A stretch of 32,000 bases of DNA. Origin: Labilithrix sp. GTDB lineage: Bacteria; Myxococcota_A; Polyangia; Polyangiales; Polyangiaceae. A program made the position numbers and the translations under genes. The stretch lies in NCBI GenBank assembly GCA_019637225.1, contig JAHBWC010000092.1, forward strand, positions 1-32,000, given 5' to 3'. Below the pieces are notes generated by a model. That model was not told the DNA's origin, did no database searches, and was given only the letters and a program-made list of their open reading frames with translations. Shown one piece after another: positions 8,469 to 16,635 of the stretch. Numbering within the stretch: the first letter of the stretch is position 1; each line of letters begins with the position of its first letter.

Positions 8469-9076
8469 TGACAGACCTTGAACACGCCGCCGGCGACGCT
8501 CCCGGTGCAGTTCCCGGTCCGGCACCCGGTCAGCGCGTTGCAGACGACCCTGCCGCCCGAGCAGTCGCTCGTGCACTTCGCGTTCACCCCGTCGCCGTCT
8601 TCCTGTTCGCGGAAGCAGCACGACTGTCCCGGCGCGCAGTCTTCCTCACCGTCGCAGAGGAACGCCTTGCCGGATCCGAGGCCCTGGATCTTGCAGTTGG
8701 TCGGGTTGCTGATCCCGCTGACGTTCTGGCACTGCGGTCCGTCGACGGTGGTGCAGCAGAACTGCTCGGGGACGGGGCACCGCCCGCCGTCGCGGACGCA
8801 GACGATCTCGCGGGGCAGCCCCGCGTCCGGGGTCCCGCTGCTCCCATCCGCCGGCGCTCCGGACGTCCCGGACGATCCCGACGTCCCGGACGAGCCCGAC
8901 GTCCCGGACGTCCCGGATGATCCCGACGAGCCGCCCGTGCCGTCTCGGTCGTCGCTCGCGCCGCGCTCGCCGCCCTCGAACTTCTCGAAGCCCGGAAACA
9001 GGCAGCCGACGAAGACGAGCGCCACCACCACCGCCGCGACGAGCTTCCGCGGATGAGAGGAGAGCGGGAGAGGCAT
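8465..9076 (-). CDS. Cys-rich lipoprotein with Gly/Ser/Thr repeat linker
   Basis: 203 residues, function unknown. The lipoprotein signal reads VVALVFVGC; next comes an acidic stretch, then a flexible GSSGTSG repeat linker, then a domain of roughly 130 residues with about 16 Cys, including two Cys-Cys pairs (EQFCCTT, GQSCCFRE). The Cys pattern suggests a disulfide-rich knob displayed outside the cell on a flexible arm. Similar lipoproteins are common in Polyangiales-type genomes, as far as I know without assigned function. It is the first gene of a two-gene operon with the FHA regulator. Confidence 0.75.
   Translation of the reverse strand: MPLPLSSHPRKLVAAVVVALVFVGCLFPGFEKFEGGERGASDDRDGTGGSSGSSGTSGTSGSSGTSGSSGTSGAPADGSSGTPDAGLPREIVCVRDGGRCPVPEQFCCTTVDGPQCQNVSGISNPTNCKIQGLGSGKAFLCDGEEDCAPGQSCCFREQEDGDGVNAKCTSDCSGGRVVCNALTGCRTGNCTGSVAGGVFKVCQ
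8861..8934. repeat. Short tandem repeat encoding the GSSGTSG linker
   Basis: Repeated 9-base blocks related to GACGTCCCG and GACGATCCC on the plus strand encode alternating Gly-Thr-Ser and Gly-Ser-Ser on the minus strand. This is an in-frame linker repeat, likely variable in copy number. Confidence 0.75.
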
Positions 9077-9165
9077 GCTTCGAGGATAGCTCGTGGCCGC
9101 CGGCGCGATCCTGAATCTCGAGGCGCCGGGGGGCGCGCCCCGCGTCGCTGGCGTTCGCCGGCGGC

Positions 9166-10191
9166 TCAGCGGGGCGCGCGGTCGAGGATCACGCGCATCC
9201 GGGCGCGGCCGTCGCGGACGCGTCCGATCGCCTCGTTCGCCGACGCGAGGGGCATCCGCTCGACGACCGGCGCGATCCGGTGCTCGGCTGCGAAGGCGAG
9301 CATGCGCCGCATCGTCTTCGTGCTCCCGATGACGCTGCCGGTGACGCGCTTCTGCTCGTCGAGGAGCGGATCGGCCGAGAGCGTCAGCGGCGCGCCGGGG
9401 ATGCCGACCAGACAGAGGGTGCCCTCGAGATCGAGGACGCCCATCCACGCGTTCCAGTCGAGCGCCGCGTGCGTCGTCACGAGCAGGAGGTCGACGACGC
9501 CGCGCGGGAGCGGCGCGCGCGCGTCGACGAGATCGCCGGCGCCGAGCGCGAGCGCGAGCTCCCTCTTCGAGGCGTCGGGATCGAACGCGACGACGGACGC
9601 GCCGAGCGCGGACGCGAAGCGCACGGCGAGGTGGCCGAGGCCGCCCACCCCGACGACGCCGACCCGCGTTCCCGCGCGGACGCCGAGGCGCTCGAGCGGC
9701 GAGAAGACCGTGAGGCCTGCACACAGGAGAGGAGCGGCCGTGGCCGGATCGAGCCCGCCCGGAAGCTCGAAACAGAACCGCGCGTCGGCGCGGACGCGCT
9801 CGGCGAAGCCGCCCTGACGGCCCATGCAGGTGCGGACCTTGCCGCCCGTGCAGAGGTGCTCGCGCTCCGATCGGCACGCGGCGCAGACGCCGCACGCCCC
9901 CGCCTGCCACCCGAGCCCGACGACCGCGCCTTCTGAAATCGTCGCGGCCGGGCCGGCGCGGAGCACGCGACCGACGACCTCGTGGCCGGGGACGAGCGGC
10001 CGCGCCACCTCGCCCCAATCGCCGTCGAGGAGGTGGACGTCGCTATGGCAGACCGAGCAGTGATCGACGGCGATCTCCACCTCCGTCTCGCCGAGCGGCC
10101 CCGGATCGGGCAGGTCGAGCGGCTCGAGCGGTCGGCCCGGCGCGGTCTGCCCGAACGCGCGCAACGTCGCGGAGATCATGGCTTCGCGCAT
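9166..10191 (-). CDS. Zinc-dependent alcohol dehydrogenase (medium-chain, cinnamyl/YahK-like)
   Basis: Cytoplasmic NAD(P)-dependent oxidation of alcohols or reduction of aldehydes. 341 residues, standard length. Catalytic zinc ligands are in CSVCHSDVH and PGHEVVG. The structural zinc site is GACGVCAACRSEREHLC, with four Cys. The Rossmann motif is VGVVGVGGLGHLA. Cysteines elsewhere (TGGKVRTCMGRQGGFAE) also fit this subfamily. Start: ATG 10191 with GGGGGA upstream; ATG 10179 is an alternative. It is divergent from the DUF362 gene with 88 bases between them. Substrate cannot be read from sequence. Confidence 0.92.
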   Translation of the reverse strand: MREAMISATLRAFGQTAPGRPLEPLDLPDPGPLGETEVEIAVDHCSVCHSDVHLLDGDWGEVARPLVPGHEVVGRVLRAGPAATISEGAVVGLGWQAGACGVCAACRSEREHLCTGGKVRTCMGRQGGFAERVRADARFCFELPGGLDPATAAPLLCAGLTVFSPLERLGVRAGTRVGVVGVGGLGHLAVRFASALGASVVAFDPDASKRELALALGAGDLVDARAPLPRGVVDLLLVTTHAALDWNAWMGVLDLEGTLCLVGIPGAPLTLSADPLLDEQKRVTGSVIGSTKTMRRMLAFAAEHRIAPVVERMPLASANEAIGRVRDGRARMRVILDRAPR

Positions 10192-10279
10192 GCCTCATCC
10201 CCCGAACGGGTGCAACGTGGCGTGCTCATCCGTTGATGCTATACACGCCGCCTGCCCGCCGCACGGAGCTCCCGATCCC

Positions 10280-11455
10280 ATGCACATCAAGACATCGCGC
10301 AAGACCGGCCCCCGCACCATCGTCTCGAAGACGCTCGCGGAGGAGTGCGCCGCGAAGGAGCTCACCCGCCGGCAGATGGTGCAGGCCGTCATGCTCGGGA
10401 CGGTCGGGACGTGGCTCGGGGCCTCCGGGCTCGTCGGCTGCGGGACCAAGACGGTCGTGAACGGCAGCAGCTCGAGCGGTGAGCCCGGCGCCGACGCCGG
10501 CGGATCCGCGACGGAGACCAAGCACCTCGTCGGCATGGGCTACGACCCGAGCGACCGCAACGTGGCCCTCGAGGCGGCGCTCGCGGAGACCATCGGCCTC
10601 GGGATGATCAAGGCCGGCGAGTCGGTCTACCTCCGGGTCAACGCCAACTCGGGCGACCTCTACCCGTACTCGACCTCGCCGGACACGATCCTCGCCATCG
10701 GCGGCATGCTGCGCGACATCGGCGTCACCGATATCCGCGTGGGCGACCGCTCTTTCTGGGGCGACACCAACACGGCCGGGAACCTCACCAAGAACGGCAT
10801 CGCCGGCGCCGCGAAGAAGATCGGCACGAGCGCGATCGCCTACGACGACAACGTCGACTGGGTCACGCTCCCCGCGGGCTCGACGCCGAACTGGGTCGAC
10901 ACCGTCCGCCTCCCGGAGCCGGTGATGACGGCCGACCACCAGATCATCCTGTCGTGCGTGAAGACGCACTTCATCTCCGAGTTCACGATGGCGCTGAAGA
11001 TCGGCCTCGGACTCGTTCACGCGGACGATCGCAAGCGCGACGGCAACCTGAAGACGCACGACACGCGCGTCCTCTACAAGCAGATCGCCCAGATCAACCA
11101 GGCCTTCACGCCGTCGCTCGTCGTGATGGACGGCTACTCCGCGATCATCTCGGGCGGTCCGACGAAGAACGATCGACCCGCGGGCGCGCCGTCGTCGTTC
11201 ACGGGCGGCGTGGCCGGCAAGCCGAAGGTCTTCATCGTCAGCACCGACCGCATCGCGGCCGACGTCGCGGGCATCGCGGTCCTCCAGACGCTCAGCCCGG
11301 AGTACGAGGCGATCCACGACACGAAGCCGTTCTCGAACCCGCAGATCAAGGCGGCCGTCGCGGCGGACCTCGGGATCTCGGACGCCTCGGCGTTCGATCT
11401 CTCCGGCCCGACCGTGCCGGAGCTCGAGACGTACCTCGCCAAGGTCACGGGCTGA
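10280..11455 (+). CDS. DUF362 protein, Tat-exported probable lipoprotein
   Basis: 391 residues. The N-terminus carries LTRRQMVQAVMLGTVGTW, a twin-arginine signal, ending at a possible lipobox (GLVGC); export of a folded, possibly cofactor-bearing protein is implied. The mature part matches DUF362: SVYLRVNANSGD, the segment around IRVGDRSFWGDT, ILSCVKTHFISEFTMALK, and FIVSTDRIAADVAGIAVLQ. No ferredoxin-type Cys cluster is visible. I chose ATG 10280, with GGAG upstream. DUF362 has no firmly established activity. Confidence 0.82.
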   Translation: MHIKTSRKTGPRTIVSKTLAEECAAKELTRRQMVQAVMLGTVGTWLGASGLVGCGTKTVVNGSSSSGEPGADAGGSATETKHLVGMGYDPSDRNVALEAALAETIGLGMIKAGESVYLRVNANSGDLYPYSTSPDTILAIGGMLRDIGVTDIRVGDRSFWGDTNTAGNLTKNGIAGAAKKIGTSAIAYDDNVDWVTLPAGSTPNWVDTVRLPEPVMTADHQIILSCVKTHFISEFTMALKIGLGLVHADDRKRDGNLKTHDTRVLYKQIAQINQAFTPSLVVMDGYSAIISGGPTKNDRPAGAPSSFTGGVAGKPKVFIVSTDRIAADVAGIAVLQTLSPEYEAIHDTKPFSNPQIKAAVAADLGISDASAFDLSGPTVPELETYLAKVTG

Positions 11456-11464
11456 GCCGCGCCG

Positions 11465-11507
11465 CGCGGGCGATCGAATCGGCGCCTCGCGGGCGATCGA
11501 AGCGGCG
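11465..11507. repeat. Two-copy 23-bp direct repeat between convergent genes
   Basis: CGCGGGCGATCGAATCGGCG at 11465 recurs as CGCGGGCGATCGAAGCGGCG at 11488, one mismatch in 20 bases. It fills most of the gap between the 3' ends of the DUF362 and MepA-like genes. Confidence 0.8.
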
Positions 11508-11526
11508 GCGCCGGCCGGCGGATCGC

Positions 11527-12792
11527 TCAGCGGAGGCTCGTGCGACGGCACGGCTCGCCACCCGGCGAGGGCTTCGCGCCTGCGACGTCGCTCGGGCTCG
11601 GCGGCACGCGCCGCGCGGGGACGACGACGCGCGCGGGCATCGCGATGCCGCCGGTCTGCGGGATCTTGTAAGGCTTGCCCACGCGCAGGAGATCCTTCTT
11701 GAGGAGGTTCGCCTTCTTGATGGCCTCGGTCGTGACCTTGTAGCGGAGCGCGAGGTGGCTCAGCGTCTCGCCCGACTTCACCGTGTGCGTGATGAAGAGC
11801 GTCGGCGGCGCGATGAGGCGGCGCGACACGAGGAGCCGGTAGGCGCGGCGCCCGAGCTCCTGCGCCGCCGGGCTGTAGAAGCGGACGTGGAGGTGCGAGG
11901 CGTGCCCCTTCGCGTGGAAGAAGAGCGGGCGACGGCTCTTGCCGCCTGCCTGGAACACCTGATCGAGCCAGGCCGGGTCTTCGCCGACCTCGAGCGCGTA
12001 CGCCTTGAGGATGCGCTGGATCTGGAGGTCGACGAGGATCAAGTCGACGTCGCTCTCGGCGATGAGCGTTCGCACGAAATGCCACGTCCGCGCGCGATCG
12101 AGGTTCGACGCGTTCGCGGTCGCGTACCAGCGGTGCCCCTCGGTGAGGTAGTAGCTGACGTCGACGTCGCGGCCCGACTGGTGGCTCACGTGGGGAGGAT
12201 GGTGACCGCCTCGCTTCGCGCTGATGTCGCCGATGAACGCCCGCGGCGTCTCAGGGAAGCGCGCGGCCACCGCGTCGATCGCGCGGGCGAGCGCGTCGAC
12301 CGTCTCCTGCGTTCCCCACGCGTGTCCGGGGCTCACGAGCTCCCAGTTCGCGCCCTCCGGCATGCGCACGCCGGAGACGAGGACGCCGCTGTGCGCGCGA
12401 CCGATCGACATCGGCCCGAGCGCGCTCATGTCGGCGCGGAGGCGCGCGGTGATCTCGGCGTCGGTCAGCTCGGCGAACGGCGGCGCCGGCGCCGACTCGT
12501 CGGGCGCCGCGGCCGCCTCGGGCAGCTCGAAGCCGTCGTCGAGCGTCGCGTGGTCGCCCTCGCCTCCCTCGTCCGCTCCACCGGCGGCCGGCGAAGCGGT
12601 CTTCGCGTCGTCGCAGTCGGAGCCGCTCGGCGCGCCGGCGTCGGCGGCCTCGCGCGAGGCGGACGCGCCGGCTCCGGCGGACGGCGAGCCGGACGCCGAG
12701 GGTCCACCGGGCGGCGGCGACGCGAACGGCCCCACACAGCCCGCCGCGACGAGCGCGAGCGCGAGGACGCGGAGACGGCCGGGCGCTCGCAT
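11527..12792 (-). CDS. mepA: Penicillin-insensitive murein endopeptidase (MepA, M74) fused to a C-terminal LysM domain
   Basis: Predicted to cleave D-alanyl-meso-DAP cross-links in peptidoglycan. 421 residues. Lipoprotein signal (VLALALVAAGC), a long Ser/Pro/Ala/Gly linker, then the M74 domain: GDISAKRGGHHPPHVSHQSG leading into RDVDVSYY (His and Asp zinc ligands) and HASHLHVRFYSP (HxH). A LysM domain follows (THTVKSGETLSHLALRYKVT, LLRVGKPYKIP), which binds glycan strands and would tether the enzyme to the wall. ATG 12792 is preceded by GAGAGG at good spacing. It is divergent from RNase HI, 49 bases away. Confidence 0.9.
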   Translation of the reverse strand: MRAPGRLRVLALALVAAGCVGPFASPPPGGPSASGSPSAGAGASASREAADAGAPSGSDCDDAKTASPAAGGADEGGEGDHATLDDGFELPEAAAAPDESAPAPPFAELTDAEITARLRADMSALGPMSIGRAHSGVLVSGVRMPEGANWELVSPGHAWGTQETVDALARAIDAVAARFPETPRAFIGDISAKRGGHHPPHVSHQSGRDVDVSYYLTEGHRWYATANASNLDRARTWHFVRTLIAESDVDLILVDLQIQRILKAYALEVGEDPAWLDQVFQAGGKSRRPLFFHAKGHASHLHVRFYSPAAQELGRRAYRLLVSRRLIAPPTLFITHTVKSGETLSHLALRYKVTTEAIKKANLLKKDLLRVGKPYKIPQTGGIAMPARVVVPARRVPPSPSDVAGAKPSPGGEPCRRTSLR

Positions 12793-12841
12793 CGCGTTCC
12801 TCTCTACCACGCACGGGCGCGCGCCACGTATCGTTGCAGGC

Positions 12842-13315
12842 GTGAGCGGTCGGAAGGAGTACCTCTGCTACACGGACGGCTCGTGCAAGGCCGCCGAGGG
12901 CGCGCCCGGCGGATGGGGCTTCCGCATCGAGCCGCCTGCGGGCGAACCCCTCGAAGGTTACGGCGCGGCCACGGCCACGCTCGCGAAGGTCATGGAGTAC
13001 CGCGCGGTGGCGGAGGCCCTGGCCGCGCTGCCCGAGCGCGTGAGCGCGGTCGTCTTCTCCGACAACCTCGCGCTCGTGGAGAACCTGACCAAGAAGCTCC
13101 CCGTGTGGCGCTCGCGCGACTTCGCGAGCGTCGATCCGCTCGTCGTGGACAGCGTGCGGCGCATCGACGCCAGCATCACCGACAAGCAGCTCGTCGTGCG
13201 ATGGCAGTGGGTGCGCGCGCACAACGGCAACGCCGGGAACGAGCGCGCCGACGCGCTCGCCGCCCAGGGCGCGCGCGAGGCGAAGGCCTCGCTCGAGCGC
13301 CGCGGTCGACGCTGA
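12842..13315 (+). CDS. rnhA: Ribonuclease HI
   Basis: Degrades the RNA strand of RNA-DNA hybrids in the cytoplasm. 157 residues. The four carboxylates are in place: Asp12 (YTDGSC), Glu52 (VMEYRA), Asp74 (FSDN) and Asp137 (ERAD), with the catalytic-loop His127 in HNGNAGNERAD. The canonical SDS after the third strand is SDN here. The GTG start at 12842 places YTDG at the usual distance from the N-terminus. No strong ribosome site is visible. Confidence 0.92.
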   Translation: MSGRKEYLCYTDGSCKAAEGAPGGWGFRIEPPAGEPLEGYGAATATLAKVMEYRAVAEALAALPERVSAVVFSDNLALVENLTKKLPVWRSRDFASVDPLVVDSVRRIDASITDKQLVVRWQWVRAHNGNAGNERADALAAQGAREAKASLERRGRR

Positions 13316-13344
13316 CGGCGCGCCTCCGCGGCGCACCTCGGTAG

Positions 13345-13376
13345 GCGCGTCACGCTCACCGACGCGCGTGACGCGC
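13345..13376. terminator. Inverted repeat at convergent 3' ends of rnhA and the repeat-protein gene
   Basis: GCGCGTCACG (13345-13354) and CGTGACGCGC (13367-13376) pair perfectly over 10 bp around a 12-base loop. The right arm lies in the last codons of the minus-strand gene and the loop holds its stop codon. A candidate two-way terminator; no U-tract. Confidence 0.5.
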
Positions 13377-14636
13377 GCGACGCGCCGACGCGACCATGAC
13401 GTCGTCGTCGACCTGATCGAACCCGATGTTGAGCAGGCCCGTCCACGGCAGGACGCCACCCTCCTCGGCGTGGTTCACGAGCCCGATCTGCACGCCGCGG
13501 AGGCTCTCCGCGTGGTTCACGAGCCCGACCTGGAGACCGCGCACGTGACGCGCCATGTTCACGACGCCCATCTGCGCGCCGTCGATGTTCTTCGCCCAGT
13601 TGCCGGCGGCGATCTGCATGCCCTGGTGCTCGCCGAGCGCGATCGCGGCGCCGCCCAGCTGGAGACCGTAGGACTCGCGCGCCGAGATCGCGCCGACGCC
13701 GATCTGCGCGAGGCCCTTGAACGTGCCCGCGCCGGCGGCCATCGCGCCGATCTGGACGAGGCCGACGTAGTCGCCGGAGGTCCAGCTCGAGACACCGGCC
13801 TGCGCGAGACCGTAGAAGCTCCCGCGGTTCGAGTTGACGAACCCGAGCTGGGCGACGCCGGCGAAGCGGTCGTCGCCGCCGTACGCGTCGCTGAAGAGCT
13901 CGTCCCCGATCGCGTTCACCGCGCCGAGCTGGAAGAGCCCCGTGAACTTCCGGCCATCCTGGTTGAACGCCGCGAGCTGAGCGAGCCCCGTGAAGCTCTC
14001 GTCGCTGCGGTTGTAGCCGCCGATCTGCGCCGCGCCGACGAAGCTCCGGTCCGTGCGGTTGTAGGCGCCGACCTGCGCGACACCACCGAACCGCTCCGCG
14101 CGGTTGTAGGAGGCGACCTGACCGATCGCGATGACGTCGCCACCGCGGTTGTAGGCGAGCGCGACCTGTCCGATGCCCGCGAGCTTCCGCGCGCCGTTCT
14201 CCGTCAGCCCGAGCTGCACGCCGCCGTAGAGCGCGTCGGCGTAGTTGCGGCCGAGCGTGAGCTGCGCGACGCCCGCGTGGACGTGCGCGTCGTTGCGCAC
14301 CCCCGCGACCGACACCACGCCGTAGAAGCGCTCCGTCTCCGCGCGCGCCAAGGCCAGCGTGGCGAGGCCGCCGAAGGTCCCGAGCCGCGGCCTGAAGCCG
14401 GCGTGGGCGATCGCCCAGTTCGGCGGCGGATCGGTCGCGATCGGAGCGTCCACGTCGCGGATCGGAGAGCTCGGCGGCTCTACCTGCGGAGTGGCCGGCG
14501 GCTCCACCGACGCGACGGGGGCCTTCACTTCGTCGATCGCGACGGGACTCGAGTCCTCCGCGAGCGACGTCCGCGCGAGCGAGAGGAGGGCGAGGGCCGC
14601 GGCGGAGGCGTGGAAACGGGCGAAACGGAGGCGCAT
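13356..14636 (-). CDS. Secreted 16-residue-repeat protein, LA_2272-like surface repeat family
   Basis: 426 residues with a cleavable signal peptide (ALALLSLARTSLA), a Pro-rich linker, and then a run of repeats with a period near 16 residues: FGGVAQVGAYNRTDRS, FVGAAQIGGYNRSDES, FTGLAQLAAFNQDGRK, FAGVAQLGFVNSNRGS, FYGLAQAGVSSW. The consensus is F-x-G-x-A-Q-x-G-x-x-N. The pattern of small, Gln/Asn and hydrophobic residues suggests a stacked beta structure. It resembles proteins I know as LA_2272 surface repeats, named from Leptospira; the role is unknown. It ends convergent with rnhA. Confidence 0.7.
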   Translation of the reverse strand: MRLRFARFHASAAALALLSLARTSLAEDSSPVAIDEVKAPVASVEPPATPQVEPPSSPIRDVDAPIATDPPPNWAIAHAGFRPRLGTFGGLATLALARAETERFYGVVSVAGVRNDAHVHAGVAQLTLGRNYADALYGGVQLGLTENGARKLAGIGQVALAYNRGGDVIAIGQVASYNRAERFGGVAQVGAYNRTDRSFVGAAQIGGYNRSDESFTGLAQLAAFNQDGRKFTGLFQLGAVNAIGDELFSDAYGGDDRFAGVAQLGFVNSNRGSFYGLAQAGVSSWTSGDYVGLVQIGAMAAGAGTFKGLAQIGVGAISARESYGLQLGGAAIALGEHQGMQIAAGNWAKNIDGAQMGVVNMARHVRGLQVGLVNHAESLRGVQIGLVNHAEEGGVLPWTGLLNIGFDQVDDDVMVASARRARHARR

Positions 14637-14680
14637 GGGCCATGAAACGACCGACCGAGCTCGACCTTACACGCGGGCCC

Positions 14681-16405
14681 TCACATGCAGCCCGGCTTGA
14701 CGGCCTTCGTGTGGCCGTCGAAGTAAAACGGCGGGTTGCAGTCCTTCGACGCCGGCGGCGGACGCGCGGGCGCGGCGCGCACGGGCACGAAGCGCGGCTT
14801 CGCCGGAGGCGTAGCGCGCGGCAGGGGCCCCGACGGCGACGAGGACGCCGGGCGATGACGCCGCGCCCGGCGATGACGCGCCGCGCCCGGCGATGACGCC
14901 GCGCTGGGCGACCTTGCGCCGCCCGGCCACGACGCCGCGCCCGGTGAAGACGCGCCGCCCGGCGACGACGCGCCGCCCGGCCACGACGCCGGCGCTCCTT
15001 CCTCGGTCACGGCCGCCTCCGCGACGGGCTCCCCGGAGACCGACACGAGCGTCGTGGCGATCGCGGGCGACGACTCCGCGACGGTCGCCCTTCGTTCGGC
15101 CGCGCCGCGCACGGCGAACGCGCGCGTGACCGCGATCCCCGCGAGGAGGCCGAGGACGACGAGGAGGCCGGCGACCGGCGCTCTCGGCGCGAACGCGAGC
15201 GCATCGCGCGTCGCGCCGCGGAGCCACGCCCGCAGCCATTTCCGCGCCGCGAGGGGCCGCGTCCCGTCGACCCTCCGCGGCCTCGAGCGGGAGCTCGAGC
15301 TCGCGTCGAGCGTGACCGCGTCGGCGCGCACGCGCGCGCACGAGCTCCTGACGACGTCCTCGACGACGCGTGGCGCGGACGGACGGCTCTTCTCCTCGCT
15401 CGCGACGAGGAGGCGCTCTCGCTTCTCGATGTACTCGGCGCCAGCCACGCGGACCCACGCGGCGACGTCGCCCGCGGGGGCGCTCGGAGCGATCTCCGCG
15501 AGCGCGGCCGCCATCTCCGCGGCGGTCGCGTAGCGATCCTCCGGCGCGCAGGCCATCGCGCGCGCGATGATCGGCTCGAGGAGGTAGACCTGCGCCCAGC
15601 GCTCGGCCGAGATCGCGCCGCGCTCGGCCTCGACGACCTGCGTCGGCGTCGGCGTCGAGCCGAGCGCCACGGCGCGGACGAAATCGGGGTCGTTCTTGCC
15701 GTCATAGAAGCGCCGATTGACGACCAGCTCCCAGAGGAGGACGCCCGCGGCGTAGACGTCGGCGCTGCGCGAAACGGGCTCCGCGCGGAGCTGCTCCGGC
15801 GACATGTACGCGAGCTTGCCCTTGAGGAAGCCCTCGCGCGTGTGGTGCACGCTCGTCTTGGCCTTCGCGATCCCGAAGTCGACGAGGCGCGGGATGCCGT
15901 CCACGCTGACGAGCACATTCTGAGGTGAGACGTCGCGGTGGACGATCCCGAGCGGATCGCCGAGGTCGTCGGTCGCCTCGTGGGCCGCGTGGAGCCCGGC
16001 GAGCACGCCGGTGAGCACCGCGAGCGTGATCGGCAGCGGGACGGGCTCCCCGGCGGCGAGCGCGAGCTTGAACAGGTTGCTGAGCGGGACACCGTGCACG
16101 TACTCCTGGACGAGGATGACTTCGTCGCCGTCGTGGATGACGTCGAGCACGGGGACGACGTTCGGGTGGTGGATGCGCGAGGCGATCCGCGCTTCGTCGT
16201 GGAACATCACGACGAACTCCGGATCGTCGACGTACTGCGGGTGCAACCGCTTCGCCGCGACGAGGCGCGTGACGCCCTCGCCCACAACGAGCCGCGCCGC
16301 GTGCACCGTCGCCATTCCGCCGCGCGCGATCGGCTGCTGGAGCAGATAGCGGCCGACGAACGCGGGCTGCGGGTCCTCGACGGGGAGCTCGATCCGGTAT
16401 CCCAT
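14681..16405 (-). CDS. Hanks-type serine/threonine kinase with transmembrane helix and C-terminal Cys tail
   Basis: 574 residues. ATG 16405 has CAGG and GGAG upstream. The kinase domain runs from about residue 18 to 285: GRYLLQQPIARGGMATVH, VAAKRLHP (catalytic Lys), HRDVSPQN, DFGIAKAK, GKLAYMSPEQL, DVYAAGVLLWEL. It is close in style to the kinase at 2738. A juxtamembrane segment with Arg/Ser stretches leads to one helix at about residues 408-430 (GLLVVLGLLAGIAVTRAF). Outside is a hexapeptide-repeat linker (A-S-S-P-G-A), a Pro-rich stretch, and the tail CNPPFYFDGHTKAVKPGCM with two Cys. An extracytoplasmic tail on a short stalk suggests a sensing or docking role. No partner gene follows directly; the next gene downstream on this strand is the surface-repeat gene, which lies upstream in coordinates. 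Confidence 0.9.
   Translation of the reverse strand: MGYRIELPVEDPQPAFVGRYLLQQPIARGGMATVHAARLVVGEGVTRLVAAKRLHPQYVDDPEFVVMFHDEARIASRIHHPNVVPVLDVIHDGDEVILVQEYVHGVPLSNLFKLALAAGEPVPLPITLAVLTGVLAGLHAAHEATDDLGDPLGIVHRDVSPQNVLVSVDGIPRLVDFGIAKAKTSVHHTREGFLKGKLAYMSPEQLRAEPVSRSADVYAAGVLLWELVVNRRFYDGKNDPDFVRAVALGSTPTPTQVVEAERGAISAERWAQVYLLEPIIARAMACAPEDRYATAAEMAAALAEIAPSAPAGDVAAWVRVAGAEYIEKRERLLVASEEKSRPSAPRVVEDVVRSSCARVRADAVTLDASSSSRSRPRRVDGTRPLAARKWLRAWLRGATRDALAFAPRAPVAGLLVVLGLLAGIAVTRAFAVRGAAERRATVAESSPAIATTLVSVSGEPVAEAAVTEEGAPASWPGGASSPGGASSPGAASWPGGARSPSAASSPGAARHRRARRHRPASSSPSGPLPRATPPAKPRFVPVRAAPARPPPASKDCNPPFYFDGHTKAVKPGCM
14844..14998. repeat. 18-bp minisatellite encoding the kinase linker
   Basis: About eight degenerate 18-bp units such as GCGTCATCGCCGGGCGCG (minus strand) encode A-S-S-P-G-A or A-S-W-P-G-G. 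Two extra bases between units shift the last ones out of register, so they read ARHRRARRHRP in the kinase frame before the tail resumes. Confidence 0.85.
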
Positions 16406-16569
16406 GAACCTGCGTCTCCACGCAGAGCACGTCCCGCGCCAGACGACGGCTCGCCTCTCCGCCCGCTCGGACGCGTGATGAGCTCCGCCGTGCACGGCGT
16501 TGCGGGCGGTCACCTGCAGCAAGCGCTGCGGGCAGCACCCCGCGCCTCCTCCGCGAGGACGGCTCGGCG

Positions 16570-16635
16570 GCGACGCTAGCGACGCGCGGCGGCGACGCTA
16601 ACGACGCGCGGCGGCGACGCTAGCGACGCGCGGCG
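16570..16635. repeat. Three tandem 22-bp repeats across the trmY stop codon
   Basis: GCGACGCTAGCGACGCGCGG plus CG repeats at 16570, 16592 and 16614, with a single change (G to A) in the middle unit, and a partial fourth copy at 16636 inside the gene. Each unit carries the CTA or TTA complement that makes a stop on the minus strand. Twenty-two is not a multiple of three, so the copies lie in different frames. Confidence 0.93.

Noticed and set aside
1657..10191. Formaldehyde detoxification operon joining the esterase and the zinc dehydrogenase
   Set aside because: They are more than 6 kb apart on opposite strands, and the dehydrogenase is of the cinnamyl/YahK type rather than the glutathione-dependent class.
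16570..16635. Possible CRISPR array
   Set aside because: Units of 22 bp are directly adjacent with no spacers; it is a simple tandem repeat.
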